NCBI GenBank assembly: GCA_003049465.1
Contig: PYSS01000001.1
Location: 605,646-669,645 of the forward strand
DNA: 64,000 bases
Source of the DNA: Magnaporthiopsis rhizophila
Lineage: Eukaryota > Ascomycota > Sordariomycetes > Magnaporthales > Magnaporthaceae
Direction of reading: 5' to 3'
Under the pieces are notes generated by a model, which worked only from the letters and a program-made list of their open reading frames with translations, was not told where the DNA came from and did not search any database. Positions 12,451 to 24,258 of this stretch are shown piece after piece. The translations under genes and the position numbers were made by a program. Numbering within the stretch: position 1 is the first letter of the stretch; every line of letters starts with the position of its first letter.

Positions 12451-12488
<38 letters not shown>
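12451..12488 (+). repeat. (CA)19 microsatellite
   Basis: Nineteen uninterrupted CA dinucleotides end 11 nt before the stop codon of the NifS-like gene. They are preceded by shorter GA and CA runs from about 12411. Confidence 0.95.
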
Positions 12489-12489
<1 letters not shown>

Positions 12490-12499
12490 TCGGGTCTCT

Positions 12500-14450
12500 T
12501 TAGCCGAAGTAGGCCACCGCCTCGAGCGGCCTATCCCGCCCGCCGTCAATGTGGTGGTCATGCGTCTCCTGCTGCTGCCGCCTCGCGGCAAAGGTCTCGC
12601 TCAGGAACTGCACAAACACGTCGACGTCCCGGGCGGTGCTCATGGGTCCCAGGCTCGCGCGGACGACGCCCGTGGGCAGCTGGTTGACCATGCTGAGGCC
12701 GTGGGGGCCGCAGTGGTGGCCGGCCGACATGGCCCTCTCGAGCTCCCAGGGCTCGTAGTCGAGGGCGGTGAAGAGGCCACCGGGACAGCAGATGCCTGTA
12801 GGTAACCGAAAATAAAATTAGCAAACCAAATTGTGTCAGGTTTTCGGGCGGTCTAGCCTATGAGACGCGGGCAGAGAGGAACGGGATTCAGAGAGTACAT
12901 ACCTCCAGAGCGGATATATATGCCTTTGCTGTTGGCCACCTCCTCGACCTCGGAATACGGCACGTACGTGCCGTCCGGGTGCACGACGTTGAAGGCCATG
13001 GTGGCCCCCTGCCTGTCGGCGTCGCCAAAGGCGGGGCGGGCGCCCTCCTCGTCGCCGTAGATGTGGCAGACTGGCGCCCCGTTGTGGTGCCTGAGCGAGG
13101 CGACCCCGCGGTAGAGACGCGCGGCCAGGCGGCTGGTGTGGCGCGACACGTTGTCCATGGACCCGTACAGCCGCTGGTGCACGTCCATGGCCTCGCCCAG
13201 GGCCAGGATGCTGTGGAAGGGCAGCGTGCCGTCCTCGAGCCCGTCGTGGATCTTGTACTCGCTCGCCGACGGGGACGATGACGATGATGGGGCGGCGGCC
13301 TCGTGGCCCTTGGACGTGTGCCAGGCCTTGCCGACCGCGCCCACCATGGTGACGGTGCCGCCGCCAAAGTACTTGCGCAGCGTCAGGATGTGGCCCGAGT
13401 CGCGGCGCACCACCAGCCCGCCCAGGTCGGGGAAGCCAAAGATCTTGTAGAACGACAGGGCCGTGAAGTCGGGCGCCGCGTCCGGGTTCTCGAACACGCC
13501 CGCCATGGGCTTGGTCATGGCGAGCGCCGCGGCGTCTAGGAGGCTGTACGTGTTTGCGTGCAGGCCGCGACCGCCGCCGCCGCCGGGACCCTGGCGCAGC
13601 TTGCCCGGCCATGAGAGCGGCAGCCGCCGGCCCGACATGTTGGACTGGCCGGGGTAGGCAAACAGGCCGAGGCCGCCGGCGGCCCGTCGCCGGCCCCGTA
13701 TGCTGTTCTCCAGGGCGCCGCGGCCCAGGTCGTCGCCGGCGAGCCAGGCCTCGACCTCCATGTCGGATCCGAAGCAGCGCGCGTGACCGCCGCTGCCGCC
13801 GCCGACCTTGCCTGCACCGGCCATGTTGGCGCCGCCGGCCAGCTCACGGACGCCGACGAGGCTGGTGTGAGAATCCTTGTGGTAGCCGTACCAGAACGAG
13901 CCGCTCCAGGTGCGCTCGGCCAGGTCCCGGAAGGCGTCGGCTACGAGCTTGATGGCGGCCGTGGCGTTTGCGACGAAGACGAGGTCGAAATGCTCCGGGT
14001 CGGCGCCCAGGAACCGGAGCGCCTTGTCCCGGATCTCGTCCACCATGTCCCCCGACACCTTGGCCGGCTCGTTGGCCGAGTGCGGGTTGCCGTATAAGTT
14101 CGTCGTCATCTTGTTGGCGAAGGCCTCAACGGTCGAGCGGGCGTATATGGTGGTGCCGCTGTGGTCGAGGTATATACCTGAGAAGGAAGACGACGCAACT
14201 CCGTGGTCAGCCAGTTGGATTCACACATGATGTTCTCGTTATAAGGGATATTCAGGTGTCGCTTGTCGTTTGTGTTGTTGTTGTTGTAACAATGTGTAGA
14301 TCAAAGAGAGTCGAATAGTGGAGAGAGCCCCAAGCATATATCGCACTCACCCTGGTTCATATGAGGATACTCCCTGTCCCTTAGTGTCTCGACAGCCTCA
14401 CCATAGGGGCCGTCGTTGTATGCGTCGAGCCCAGCCGGGACCGTAGACAT
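12500..14450 (-). CDS. Class V aminotransferase / molybdenum-cofactor-sulfurase-like NifS domain
   Basis: Exons 14351-14450, 12903-14177 and 12500-12795 give 556 aa. Residues from GIYLDHSGTTIYARSTVEAF onward, LYGNPHS, and the pyridoxal-phosphate lysine region (SFYKIFGFPDLGGLVVRR) match the NifS-like half of Moco sulfurases. Those enzymes transfer sulfur from cysteine to the cofactor of xanthine dehydrogenase and aldehyde oxidase. A Cys pair occurs at GGICCPGG across the last splice junction. The C-terminal MOSC domain of full-length sulfurase is absent: the protein ends soon after GVVRASLGPMST. Whether it sulfurates Moco or has another desulfurase or lyase role cannot be told. Donors GTGAGT and GTATGT and CAG acceptors keep frame throughout. 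Confidence 0.8.
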
Positions 14451-17400
14451 GGCTACTGGCTGTCTGTAGGTCGATGCCCAGCGGCGAAGCGAGTCGCGAG
14501 CCGCACGCTGACATGCAGCAGCATGCTGCTGGGATGAGACGAGATGAAGCTGCCTGCTTCTGGGGTTGTTAGTGTGTGACCTGGGTCGTCTGACGGCATG
14601 AGCTGCCAACAGGCATGCCTGGGACCGCAGGTCCCGGACGGGGCCTTCCAGTCGTAATAGAGCCATTCTGACTCCAGCCTCGGCGGTATCTTGCCGGCTG
14701 GGTTCTTCTTCTTCTTTTTCTTCTTCTGAAAGCAGAGCTTTCCAGAAGGCGCGACTGGGTGCAACAACAGCCAAAGGGATCAGACGAACTGGAGGGGTGA
14801 ACGATTCGAAGCTCAGGGGGAAGAGGACTCTTGGGTAGAGAGTGGAAACAGAGAGGGCAAGCAAAGCAACCAGCGGATTCTGATTTGTGTGAAAACAGAA
14901 GTCCGACAGCGAAGCGATTTATATCCGACCCGAGGCGGGGAGTGGAGCAGAGGGCATAAGTGCACCTTTGACATGTCGGCAAGGGGCGACGCTAGCCAGC
15001 TTGACATACGTCGTGATACCACCCGACCCAACCTGCCAGCCGCACATCACATCCCAACCTATCCCCAACCCCGACCCCGAGACCCCCCTATACACATCTG
15101 CAGCTGGATCGGCAGCAGCAGCAGGAGCCGCGACGACGTGGGAAAGGACTCTAGTCTCCAACCAGACGGACGAATATTGGCCCGGCCATGGTGCATGACG
15201 ATAAGTGGGCGCCATTTCTTCCCACTGTGCTACCTCCCAGCCCTAAGCGAGGAAGTGTGGGTGAAGCCAGTGGTGCCTAGGAAGCTGCAGGTTGGTGAAT
15301 GCTGACCGAGTCTGGGCGAGGCCGGCTGTGTCACTCTCGAGTGTCGTTGGCGAGCCTAGAGCTCCACGTCACCTCGACGGAAACCCGGGCCACATTCCGT
15401 TGGCTTCCTTCTTTTTACCGCTCCATGGGGGCATTTCAGCGGCAAAGTCGGGCTATGTCAAAATCCAAGAGTTGTCAATAAGTAAAACAAATACTAAAAT
15501 AAGGACGGGTTGAGAAAAAGAGGAGATGTGGAGGAGCGAGGTGGTGTGTGGAGACTCAGTCTCGATAGGCAGCGACTAACGGAAGCTGGGCAGCACGCCC
15601 GCAGTAGCTCAGAACGGGTGAGGAGCTTTCCTGCAGGAAAATCGAGGTAGAGTCCAAGCTAGATTCCCTAGCCGACTGACCGTAGCGCACCGCAGTCCCA
15701 GTTTCTATTATTCCGGGATCAGCGACCGAAAGCGGCCGCCCAACCTCTGCCCCTCCGCCGATAACATACGGCAAAAGAAGAGGGCGCTAGAGGAGGGGGT
15801 TTCTCGTTTTCGCCACGTCCCTTTCCCCTCCCCTCGGTCTCGGTTTCTTCCTGAAATAGGCAAGTAACCAAGCGAGGGCAAAAGTGTGGGATGCGCGGCG
15901 ATATCCGGGCGACCTTTCGCCTCCGCCGGTCGCCTCGGATGTCATCAGCCACCAGCTCCCACAGCCAGAAGTAGCAACAATGCCACTAGTGCTGCCCAAA
16001 ACAGACAAGTAGGAGCCGGAATCCTGACAAAGCCCGTGGTTTCCGTAGAGAAGGGAAAAGAAAAAGGGTGGTGGTATCCCAGTCGCCAAGCTGAGTCAGG
16101 GCGAGGGGATCCCTCTGGGCATTTGGGGGCCGCGAGGAGACATGAGCGAGGTTTTCGGTGCGAGATTGCAAAGCAATCACAAATACTTCACATGCTAGGC
16201 TTGGCGGGGGGGCAGGACAGAGAACGGACAAACAAGATATGCTGAAGACGGAGCATATCGAGCGCACTGTAGCCGGAGTTGCATGAAGGCCGTGGTCATG
16301 AGGGGAAGATGGCCTGCCAACAGGAGACCTGCAGTGGTCGTGTAACCGAAAAGCCTCAAGGGTGGGTCCTGAGGCACCGCTCAAGTCGCACATTGCCCTG
16401 TTGGGTTGGTCTTCCCTTACAAATGCGGGAAAAACACGTGGGGTCCGCGACACGGTGAAGTGCGGTGAGCTTGACAGGTGCAGGTGCAGCAAACAGAAAG
16501 CCACAAACGATCATGCATGCCATTTTGTGGCGTCTGCCATGAGTGGGTGCACGGCATTGGCCCCGGACGAATAGAAGACTGGTGCGTACAAAAGGCCAAG
16601 ATGCTGATATCGGAGCCGCTAGGCTGGAAGAGGCTTGCACCGAGTGACCAAGGGCATCCGCTTTTGATGTGCGATAGAGCAGCAGACGAGACAAGCATGG
16701 AGGTAGATGGATAAGTAGGTAGGTAGGTAGGTAGAATAGTAAGGTAGAGGTAGGAGGGTGGCAGTGGGCACTAGAGACCATGGGACCCCGTCATAGAATG
16801 TGGTCATGGAGAGTGCCAGCAACGCCTCCCTGTGACGTTTCCCCGGTCAGTCTCGCTCACGAGACGAAGGCTGGCATTGTTGATGCCTCTTTGGGACACC
16901 TCGGCTCCATGGGCAGTGGCCAATAGGGCAAGTGTGTCCTCTCACCGGTGGACAATTCGGGCCGGTCTCGAGACGATCGCCGGAGAATACCCCTCTCTTG
17001 GGCACCACAGCCTGCGCAGAACTAGGCTCGTGGTCTGCACTTGCATATCTCCGACGCCCGCGAGAGGAGTCAACCCCAGATCTCGGTATAGCGCCAGGGC
17101 GTCGGATGCGGCGGCTGTATACGGTAGACACGGGCAATCGAGGAATACGAGCCGAGAGAGAGAGAGTTGACTGGTTCGTCTCTGTGTAGGTATCTCTGTG
17201 TGTGGGATATGTGACGACGAGTCGGGTAATTGGGCGGGCTGTTCCGCTTGTGAGGGGCTCTTGGAGGCTCGTTTGCCGGCCAAATCATGGTTGGCCAGAC
17301 ATTGCCGAGCTTAGCCAGACAAGGTAGAAGGTTGGCAAGCTCGCGATATGCCCTCCCTGCCTGTCATCCTTCCCGTCTCCGTGTCGACAAAACCGGGCCA

Positions 17401-18503
17401 GTGATGCACGCTTGCGCAAGAGGTGGCCGGCTAGAGTGACAGCCCGCGCTAGCTTGCGTCTCCCAGACGCCAAAGACGTGGCTGATCGGCCTAGTCCAAG
17501 AGTTTCCAGGCTTTGACTGGTGCGGCACAGCACAGGCGACAGCGGGCATTGCCCGTGTGCGGTTCAATGGCGTCCGAAAGGAATCCCTCCGATGGGAGGG
17601 AGGGTCGGGGACGGAGAGAAAAGGCCCACCGCCGGGGTGCTGCAAGGGGACAGAGGGTAGTTGCTTGATTCTCTTCCGCAGCTCGACAGTGGCGTCAAGG
17701 CAGGACCCAATAATGGCAGCCCAGGTCCAGTGTTGTGACTGGATCGAGGGCGAGATGATGGATGGAAGCGTCACCCTCGAGACGTCAGCTTGGTGGATGG
17801 AACCAAAAGGACGGGCCTCAGGGGGGTTCATCCGAGATTCATTCTCCAGCAGGGATTGGCCAGCAGGGACCACAGGACTTACCGAATTGATCCACGATGC
17901 GTCTCGCGTCGCACGGACCACTTGACGACCGCATTGAGAGCACAGCCCAGGATCACCCTGCTTGTCAAGCTGAGCTCGCTCGTGACCCGGACCACACCCT
18001 CCCTGCTGGCCGTGCCTCGGGAGATCTAAGAGCCGAGGACAAGGCAGCTGAGCAGCTGCACCACCTCCACTCCGTGTGCAGAAAAGCCCGAGCATTGGCA
18101 GACACCAGCCGCCTTCCCTTGAGCCATTCTCTGGAATTACAAATAATCTATCACGTATGCTATCACTTTTAAACTAAACCCGTCTCCCATCTGACGAGGC
18201 AAGCAGCCAATTAACATTACAACCCTCCTCCGTCGCCGCCCTCTTGCCGTACGAGGCAGGTGATCCTCTCTGCCGACAGGGCAAGGCTGCTGAGCCCTCC
18301 CCGAGCTGAAAGACGCGGAGGAGGGTGAGAATATGATGAAAGCCAAGAAAAGCACATACCAAAGCCGTCTCTAGCCGACGCGTTATTCTTCAAATAGAGA
18401 AGAGATGAGGTCAACCCTGACCCCTTGACGCCAGACGCCGCAAACCCCCATTATGTTTTTTGCTTCTTTTCTATTCCGTCTTCGAAGCCCTTTCCATGGC
18501 AGA
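14451..18503. other. Gene-poor gap, 4.05 kb
   Basis: This lies between the NifS-like gene start (-) and the SOD gene stop (-). Open frames here (for example 17364-18095 minus) have no domain, poor codon structure and no splice logic. A (GTAG)5 run lies at 16715-16734. The promoter of the NifS-like gene should lie at the left end. Otherwise I see nothing that can be named. Confidence 0.5.
16715..16734 (+). repeat. (GTAG)5 microsatellite
   Basis: Five uninterrupted copies of the tetranucleotide GTAG in the gene-poor gap. Confidence 0.9.
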
Positions 18504-19534
18504 TTAGATGCCAAACGCGACGGCCACGAGCAGACCAACGGCTCCCGCCGCCGTTGCCATGCCGGGCAGCGCAGCACCGGCAGTCACGGGCAGGCTCATG
18601 CGCGGTGTCGGGATGCCCGTGGTGTTGGTGGGCATTGTTGGGGGCGTGGTTATCGGGGCCGCGGTGGGCAGGGTGGACGCCGTCGTGGACGACGAGCAAT
18701 CGTCCGTGGCGGGCTTGTCACCCGGGCCACCCTGGACCTTCTTGAAGTTGGCGCAGCTGATGCGGGTCTTGTTGGCGTAGTGAAACACAAGGCTGCGGTT
18801 GCCAAAGAAGGCGCCGATGCCCTCGAGTGTCGACGCGTACTTGTCCGTGAACGTGGCCGTGAAAGGGTCCGACGTCACCTCACCCCACTTGCCGCTCAGG
18901 TCGCCGACCTCGCACGTTTCCGGTGCCGACGAGTCGCAAGACGGGGTCTCTCCGCGGAGGAAGGGGTCCAGGTGCGCCAGTGCGGCGGTGCAGTTGCCAT
19001 TCTCGGGAACCGGCGTGGAGTGAAGGTGGTACTCTGGTGGTTAACTAATCAGTATTGTGTCCTTTTCTTTTCTTTATGATGCGGAACTTTGTCCCCGCTA
19101 GTGGGTGGCACACTCATGACGAAACAGACAGGGAAGGTTGAACTCACTGAAAGGACCGCCCTCCTTGGGGAGATTGGAGAAGTGAACGGTGAACATGACA
19201 CCGACGCCGTCGGGGCTGGCAACAGCCGAGACGTGACCCTTGGCGTTGCCGCCGTTGGCATAGGCGGAGCCCTTGGTGAAGGCAACCTCAGGCAAGGTAG
19301 CAACGTAGACGACTCCAGGGGGGTTGTTGGAGACGACCAGGGCGTCACCGAGTTTCTGCATGTGCACGCAGACGTGTTAGCAAGCACGGCCAGAGTTGTG
19401 CGTGTTCTTGACAGCAATGTGCGCCGTCATCTCCGATTCTGGAAGCAGGAGAGACATACGCCCGTAGTGCGGTTCTGGGCGCTGACGCCGACGGCGACGG
19501 TCGCCAGGATGGTAGCGATGGTCTTGGTCTGCAT
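18504..19534 (-). CDS. Extracellular GPI-anchored Cu-only superoxide dismutase (SOD5-like)
   Basis: The enzyme should dismutate superoxide at the cell surface or wall. Exons 19460-19534, 19148-19355 and 18504-19033 give 270 aa. It starts with a signal peptide (MQTKTIATILATVAVGVSA). The SOD fold carries histidines at H97 and H99 (YHLH), H115 (ALAHLDP) and H178 (VFHYAN). The 16-residue step between the second and third His matches the copper site of Candida Sod5. HLDPFLRGE, CEVGDLSG and GIGAFFGNRS are family motifs. No zinc-site loop is visible, which fits the Cu-only class. After about residue 190 come a Ser/Thr/Pro linker and a hydrophobic C-terminus (AGAVGLLVAVAFGI) typical of a GPI signal. 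The gene sits alone between two large gaps. Confidence 0.88.
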
Positions 19535-22500
19535 CGCTGCGATCTAAACTATGCTTCCCGTGTGAAGATGACGAGGAGATAGATCGATGATGCGCAGTTA
19601 TAGGTACAGGTTGTCGTTGTCGCGGCTGGACTGCTGCCGAGTGGTCGGTCTGTTGGCCGAGCGTTGGTGGAAGACGGATGGCGGATGGGCGTGAAAGCGA
19701 GAAGAGGACCGGAAGCAGAGGGGAGATGTGGCGAGGAGAGGGTGCTTATAACGGAAAAGAAGGGCACCGGCGTAGGTGCTTAGAGGGAGGGAATAAAGGA
19801 TTTGGGCGACAGGGGTGTGGGAGGTACCTCCTACTCGTGCACCACTTCAATGAAAGCAGGGCGGCGGGCAGCAAAAGTTGGATGGGCACACAGGCTGGGA
19901 TCAAAGGGCGGACGGATACATGTCGGGTTGCGCAAGTGCTGCCGCCGACAAGTGGCAGGACTTGACTGCCTTGATACTCCATGGAGCAGCATCATTCATT
20001 CGAAGCAGCAAGGCAAGCAGCTCGGATGCAGCGGACGGATGGCCAGACTGCGCCGAAAAATCAACCAACACGTCACTCTGGAGGTGGACCGCGCCCCGGC
20101 TAATGACCAAGGCTTGTACCTGCAGTCGGATTTTAGTACGGGGGCCCTATCTCCACACCACCCAATGGCGGGAGCGGCTTCACCAAGCAAGGAGGCGGCA
20201 GCTGCTGACATCGAAACGAAACGAGGAAACAGGCGGTGGGCCTCAGGTGGCAGTGGTGATGGGAGCCGCTCTTCCCTGCCCGCCCGCACAGCCCAACCCC
20301 AAAAAAGATCAGCCAGATTGCCCCCACCCCTGCTCTGGCAGGCTTGGCGATGGGGGCGCTGGCGATTCTTTCCCGCTCCTGTCACTTGACGGTGGGTTTC
20401 CACCCGAAGCGTTTGGAATCAATCTTGCTTCTCGGGTGGAGGCCAGCATTGGGAATTCAATCTACTTTGCACGGTCTTTGGAATCAATCTGCTGTTCGGG
20501 TGGTAACCGCACCCTGCCGGCGACCACAAGCAGCGGAAGCAAACAAAATTGGTGGCTGACTTGGGAACTCCCGTGGTCGGTATCAAGCATGCCGCTTGTT
20601 TTCGTGCAATCTTTTCCCTAGCTTAGGTTCCCAGCTGACATCTACTTTGGGCGGTCCGCTCTTTTGGTTCCTCTCAAATCGTGCAGGTGAGATCGTCCGT
20701 GCGAGCGGACTGAGCCTGCAGTCCGGCTTTTTGCTCCCCTTGGCGCTTGCGATTGCTTCCATGGTAATGGGAATCATATATCACAGTATCTCGAATTCGC
20801 TTGCACCTAGGCAACCGGGGCGCGATAAGTCTTGTTTGGCCGGCCAGCCACGCAGGGCCCCTGCACTCACTCCCGACGATTATTGCGACTGCATTCTGAC
20901 TGGCTGGTCCCTGGTCTTGGATGTTTCGTTTCTTCGGCATCCCTGCAGGAGGGCTGGAGGGACGGGCGTAAAGTGAGCGGCTACATGCGCCCTGGCCCCA
21001 TCGAAATCTCGTAATGTGAGGCCAACGCCAGCGGCTGTCACGGCTGCAATGGTGCCGTTGGGCTGAGCACGGCAGCCTGCGAGAAGGCCGCAGGATCCTT
21101 TTCGCCCTGTCTTTCATTCCATCTTTCGAAGACGTTGGCTCCTGCGGTCCGCGGAGGGGTCACCCAAAGTCGCGACGCCATCCAAAAATATTCGTCCGAC
21201 ATCGTAGGCATCCATTGTTTGCATGTGCTCGTAAAATTCCCCGCGGCCTGTCAGACCACTCCCCGGCTGCGACTAAGCGCCTGGATTGAGGCCATCCCCA
21301 CCTGGGAATTCTTTCGCACATTAGCGCGAACAAATCCATCATCCCCTAAAGAACAGCCTGCAGTCGAATCAATGCATTCATGCAAGCGCTACGTGCGCTT
21401 CTCCGCTGCCAACAGACGAAATAAAGTTATGCCATTAGCTGGGCCGACTGAGAAGGCAGGCTGGCTCCATCCTGGAGGAAGCATCCACGGCATCGTGGTC
21501 TCGTTTTCTGTTGGTGCCGCCCAGAAACAATGACTGCATGACGTACGCGCGTCGTTGGTTGCGGATCGCTGAAAGTCTGGCTCGGCTCCGCATATGTTGG
21601 TGATGGTCACTCCACCACTCCCCGCCTCCACCATCATCCCTGGCTACCCAGATCCAATCGCTGATGTTGATGATCCCCAAAAGCGGCGGGCAGTCTGGAG
21701 ACCAGGCTCCTCGCGATAGAGCCTGGGCTGCTGGCGCCCAGTCTCGACGCAGAGTGATTTCTCATCATACCAGCGTGAATCGCGGCCGAATGGCCACAGT
21801 TGCACCCGTACTACTTGATGAATCACCTCGTATGCAGGAGCAATCACGGTGGGTGGGGAGTTGGTGCTGATCAGTTGGGTCTCGTTCCCGGATTTGCTCG
21901 TTTCGTATTCACAGTAAAAAAGTGTCTTTCTCGCCAAATCGACCGTGTTTGCCGACAAAACCATCTAACCCGCGTCTGCGCACGTCGCCGACCTCCTGGT
22001 AGAGCGGTGTTCCACTTCAAACGCGAGAACTCTGTTTGGAGGAGACTGCTGACGGGCAATAAAATCTGCATCGTGTGTCATGACCTCGACCCTGCCGTTT
22101 GTTTCATCGCAAGCTTCACTCGGCTGAGCGGTACGGCGTGCACGGGCGGTGCCAGCTTGGTGGTAGCCAAACAAAAAGCCCCGCCTCTTGGGTTGCGGTT
22201 ATGACGCTACTGAGTTTCTTTGCCTTGTGAACTCTCCGACGCCAGAATCTGCCGTCAATAACCCCCAGCAAACACCACAATCACCCACGTGGGGTGGGAC
22301 CAGCCGTGCTGAGTTGCAGAGTTCGAAACGGTCACGGTCCTGTGCGCAATTGGCCAGGGGCTTCGGATTGTTTGAATGGGTGACACCTCCTCCCGAGAGC
22401 AAGCCCCTTTGGGTCTCTGCATGCCAAACCCTCGACGTCTTCATCGTCGAACGGGCCGTGAGCCCCTTCCTGTGTTTGGTGTGCGAGGGGCGCACCCGTC

Positions 22501-23205
22501 CTTGCCATTCCATGGATACCCGTAGGATAATAACGGCCGTCGGGATGCGCCATGTGATTTGCTCCGTCCAGGGGCAAAGGGTGAATGTGTTGACTTCAAT
22601 CCGCTTACATGGCATTGTTGATGGGTTATGGTCTCATCCCATCCCTCTCAGCAACGTTTGACGCTTTTGATAAATGTGCAGGAACGAGCGCCAAGGGCAG
22701 TTTCAGGTGGGCACAAAAGCCTTCGACGTCTGTTTACCGGGGCTTTGAATGAGGTCGGGTTTTTTTAGTCAAAGTGATAGTATGTATGCAAACTTATGTT
22801 CCCAGAGCGAAGTCCATTGATTAAGAGTCTATTTGTCTGCGACGACGATTCCATCGCCAGAGAAAGCACCCGCAAGGAAGCAAGCTGGGGTGGAGCGGGT
22901 CTGATATGGATCCGAACGTGTGGGAATTCCCGCGCTGTAATAGCCAATCAGACGATCAATTGGAGCTGCCCACGACGCACGTGCCAAGTCCAAGCATCCA
23001 AGTGACCGCGTGTCCGTTTGAGCTCCATGTGGGTGGTGGCCGGAGCTTCCAATCCTGACGACGAGGTTTGAGCAGCAGCGACGACGACGGCCACGACAAC
23101 GACGACAGCGGCAAACGACGAACCCAACCGACCGGCTGGCCAGCCCAGAACCACCCACCACATACAGCGTAACCGAATTGGCTTCGCGACAAACATCCGC
23201 ACACA
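19535..23205. other. Gene-poor gap, 3.67 kb, divergent promoters
   Basis: The spacer separates the SOD gene start (-) and the OST2 start (+). It must hold both promoters but is much longer than other divergent spacers here (426-573 nt, or about 1.2 kb for the aminopeptidase/SNTX pair). A degenerate direct repeat occurs at 20411-20503. I find no frame with a recognisable domain and no RNA gene. Confidence 0.5.
20411..20503 (+). repeat. Imperfect direct repeat (two copies of about 28 nt)
   Basis: TTTGGAATCAATCTTGCTTC followed by TCGGGTGG near 20412-20439 recurs with a few changes at about 20477-20503 (TTTGGAATCAATCTGCTGTT, then CGGGTGG). A related TCTACTTTG..CGGTC motif appears at 20461 and again at 20641. 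Function unknown; it may be a relic of a larger repeat. Confidence 0.6.
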
Positions 23206-23928
23206 ATGGCACCGAAGCGCAACGCCAACCCGTCCGCAAAGGAGACGACGGCCGCTTCTCCTGCTCCCGCTGCTGCTGCTCCCGCTGCTGCTGCTCCCCG
23301 AGCCGCAGCCCCGTCCAAGCCCGCAAAGGGGATGCCGGCCTCGTCCCGCCAGGGCTGGGACCAGATTGCCAACAACGTCGTCGGTTACTACCAAAAGTCG
23401 ACGCCGCAGCGCACAAAACTGATCGACGTGTTCCTGGCCTTCCTCGTCGTCGTCGGCGCCCTCCAGTTCCTCTACTGCATCCTGGCCGGAAACTACGTAC
23501 GCGAACCTCTTGGGGTGCCCGACCTGGCCTGACAGGAACTGAGACATATAGCCATTTGCTGACGTTTGTGGGCCGGGGTTCCGGGCTGTTTATACCAAAT
23601 ATATAGCCTTTCAATGCCTTCCTCTCGGGCTTCTCCGCTACCGTCGGGCAGTTCGTCCTAACTGGTGAGTTGCCCCCCTTCCCCAATAGCACAAGTTTCA
23701 CGTTGCTAAAATGTGTGAGATGAAATTAGTCTCCCTCCGGATCCAAGCGAACGAATCGAACGCGTCCGACTTCCCCTCGATTTCTCCAGAGAGGTATGGA
23801 TGGCTCATAACCATACCCCACAACTTCTCTCTCTTTCTAACCCGCCTCGCAACTTGTTCAGGGCATTTGCCGACTACGTCGTAGGCAGTCTGATTCTGCA
23901 TTTCTTCTGCGTCAACTTCATCAACTAG
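23206..23928 (+). CDS. ost2: Oligosaccharyltransferase subunit Ost2/DAD1
   Basis: Ost2/DAD1 is a small membrane subunit of the ER oligosaccharyltransferase that N-glycosylates nascent proteins. Exons 23206-23496, 23607-23664, 23730-23793 and 23862-23928 give 159 aa. After an Ala/Pro-rich N-terminus come the first hydrophobic span (KLIDVFLAFLVVVGALQFLY), the motif PFNAFLSGFSATVGQFVLTV, LRIQANES, and the hallmark C-terminus (ERAFADYVVGSLILHFFCVN, then FIN). Junctions: donors GTACGC, GTGAGT, GTATGG; acceptors ATAG, TTAG, TCAG; all keep frame. The N-terminal Ala-rich extension (about 40 aa) is longer than in animals but common in fungi. Confidence 0.95.
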
Positions 23929-24258
23929 CGTGCCGCACACGAGCGTTTGGGAAAGATAAAGGGGTGGGCCGTGAAGCCTGCTCAGAACAACCAAAAACGC
24001 AGGGGCGAGCAGCTGGAGCATGCAGGATCACACGCAGTGGATGGCACGGCACGGCTGTACAGATATCATGATAAAGAAATGGGTGCCATTTCAGAAGAAG
24101 GCGTCTATAAGCATTTCAAGAGAACGTTGAAACGAATCTGTGCCTGGTTGTAAACAGCTTTTCGGTTCTCTAAGCCCTTTTATGGGGTGGATATAAAACC
24201 AATTCTGCGGGAGCGGCGCTCAAGATACAGAAGTAAAGCAGTTACGTCATGTATCCAT
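23929..24258. other. Convergent 3' spacer, ost2 / GRASP gene
   Basis: The 330-nt spacer joins the 3' ends of two convergent genes. It contains only probable 3' UTR sequence. Confidence 0.6.

Larger units (their letters stand above)
11266..12499. other. Convergent spacer with simple repeats
   Basis: This 1.2-kb spacer lies between the 3' ends of pym1 and the NifS-like gene. It contains a T22 run and a (CA)19 microsatellite. I see no supported coding frame. Confidence 0.55.

Noticed and set aside
17364..18095. 243-codon minus-strand open frame in the gene-poor gap
   Set aside because: No domain, no plausible codon pattern or splice sites, and similar frames occur on the other strand; it is open mainly because of GC content.
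22829..23701. 290-codon minus frame over the ost2 first exon
   Set aside because: Antisense to the Ala-rich start of ost2 and low-complexity; no family.
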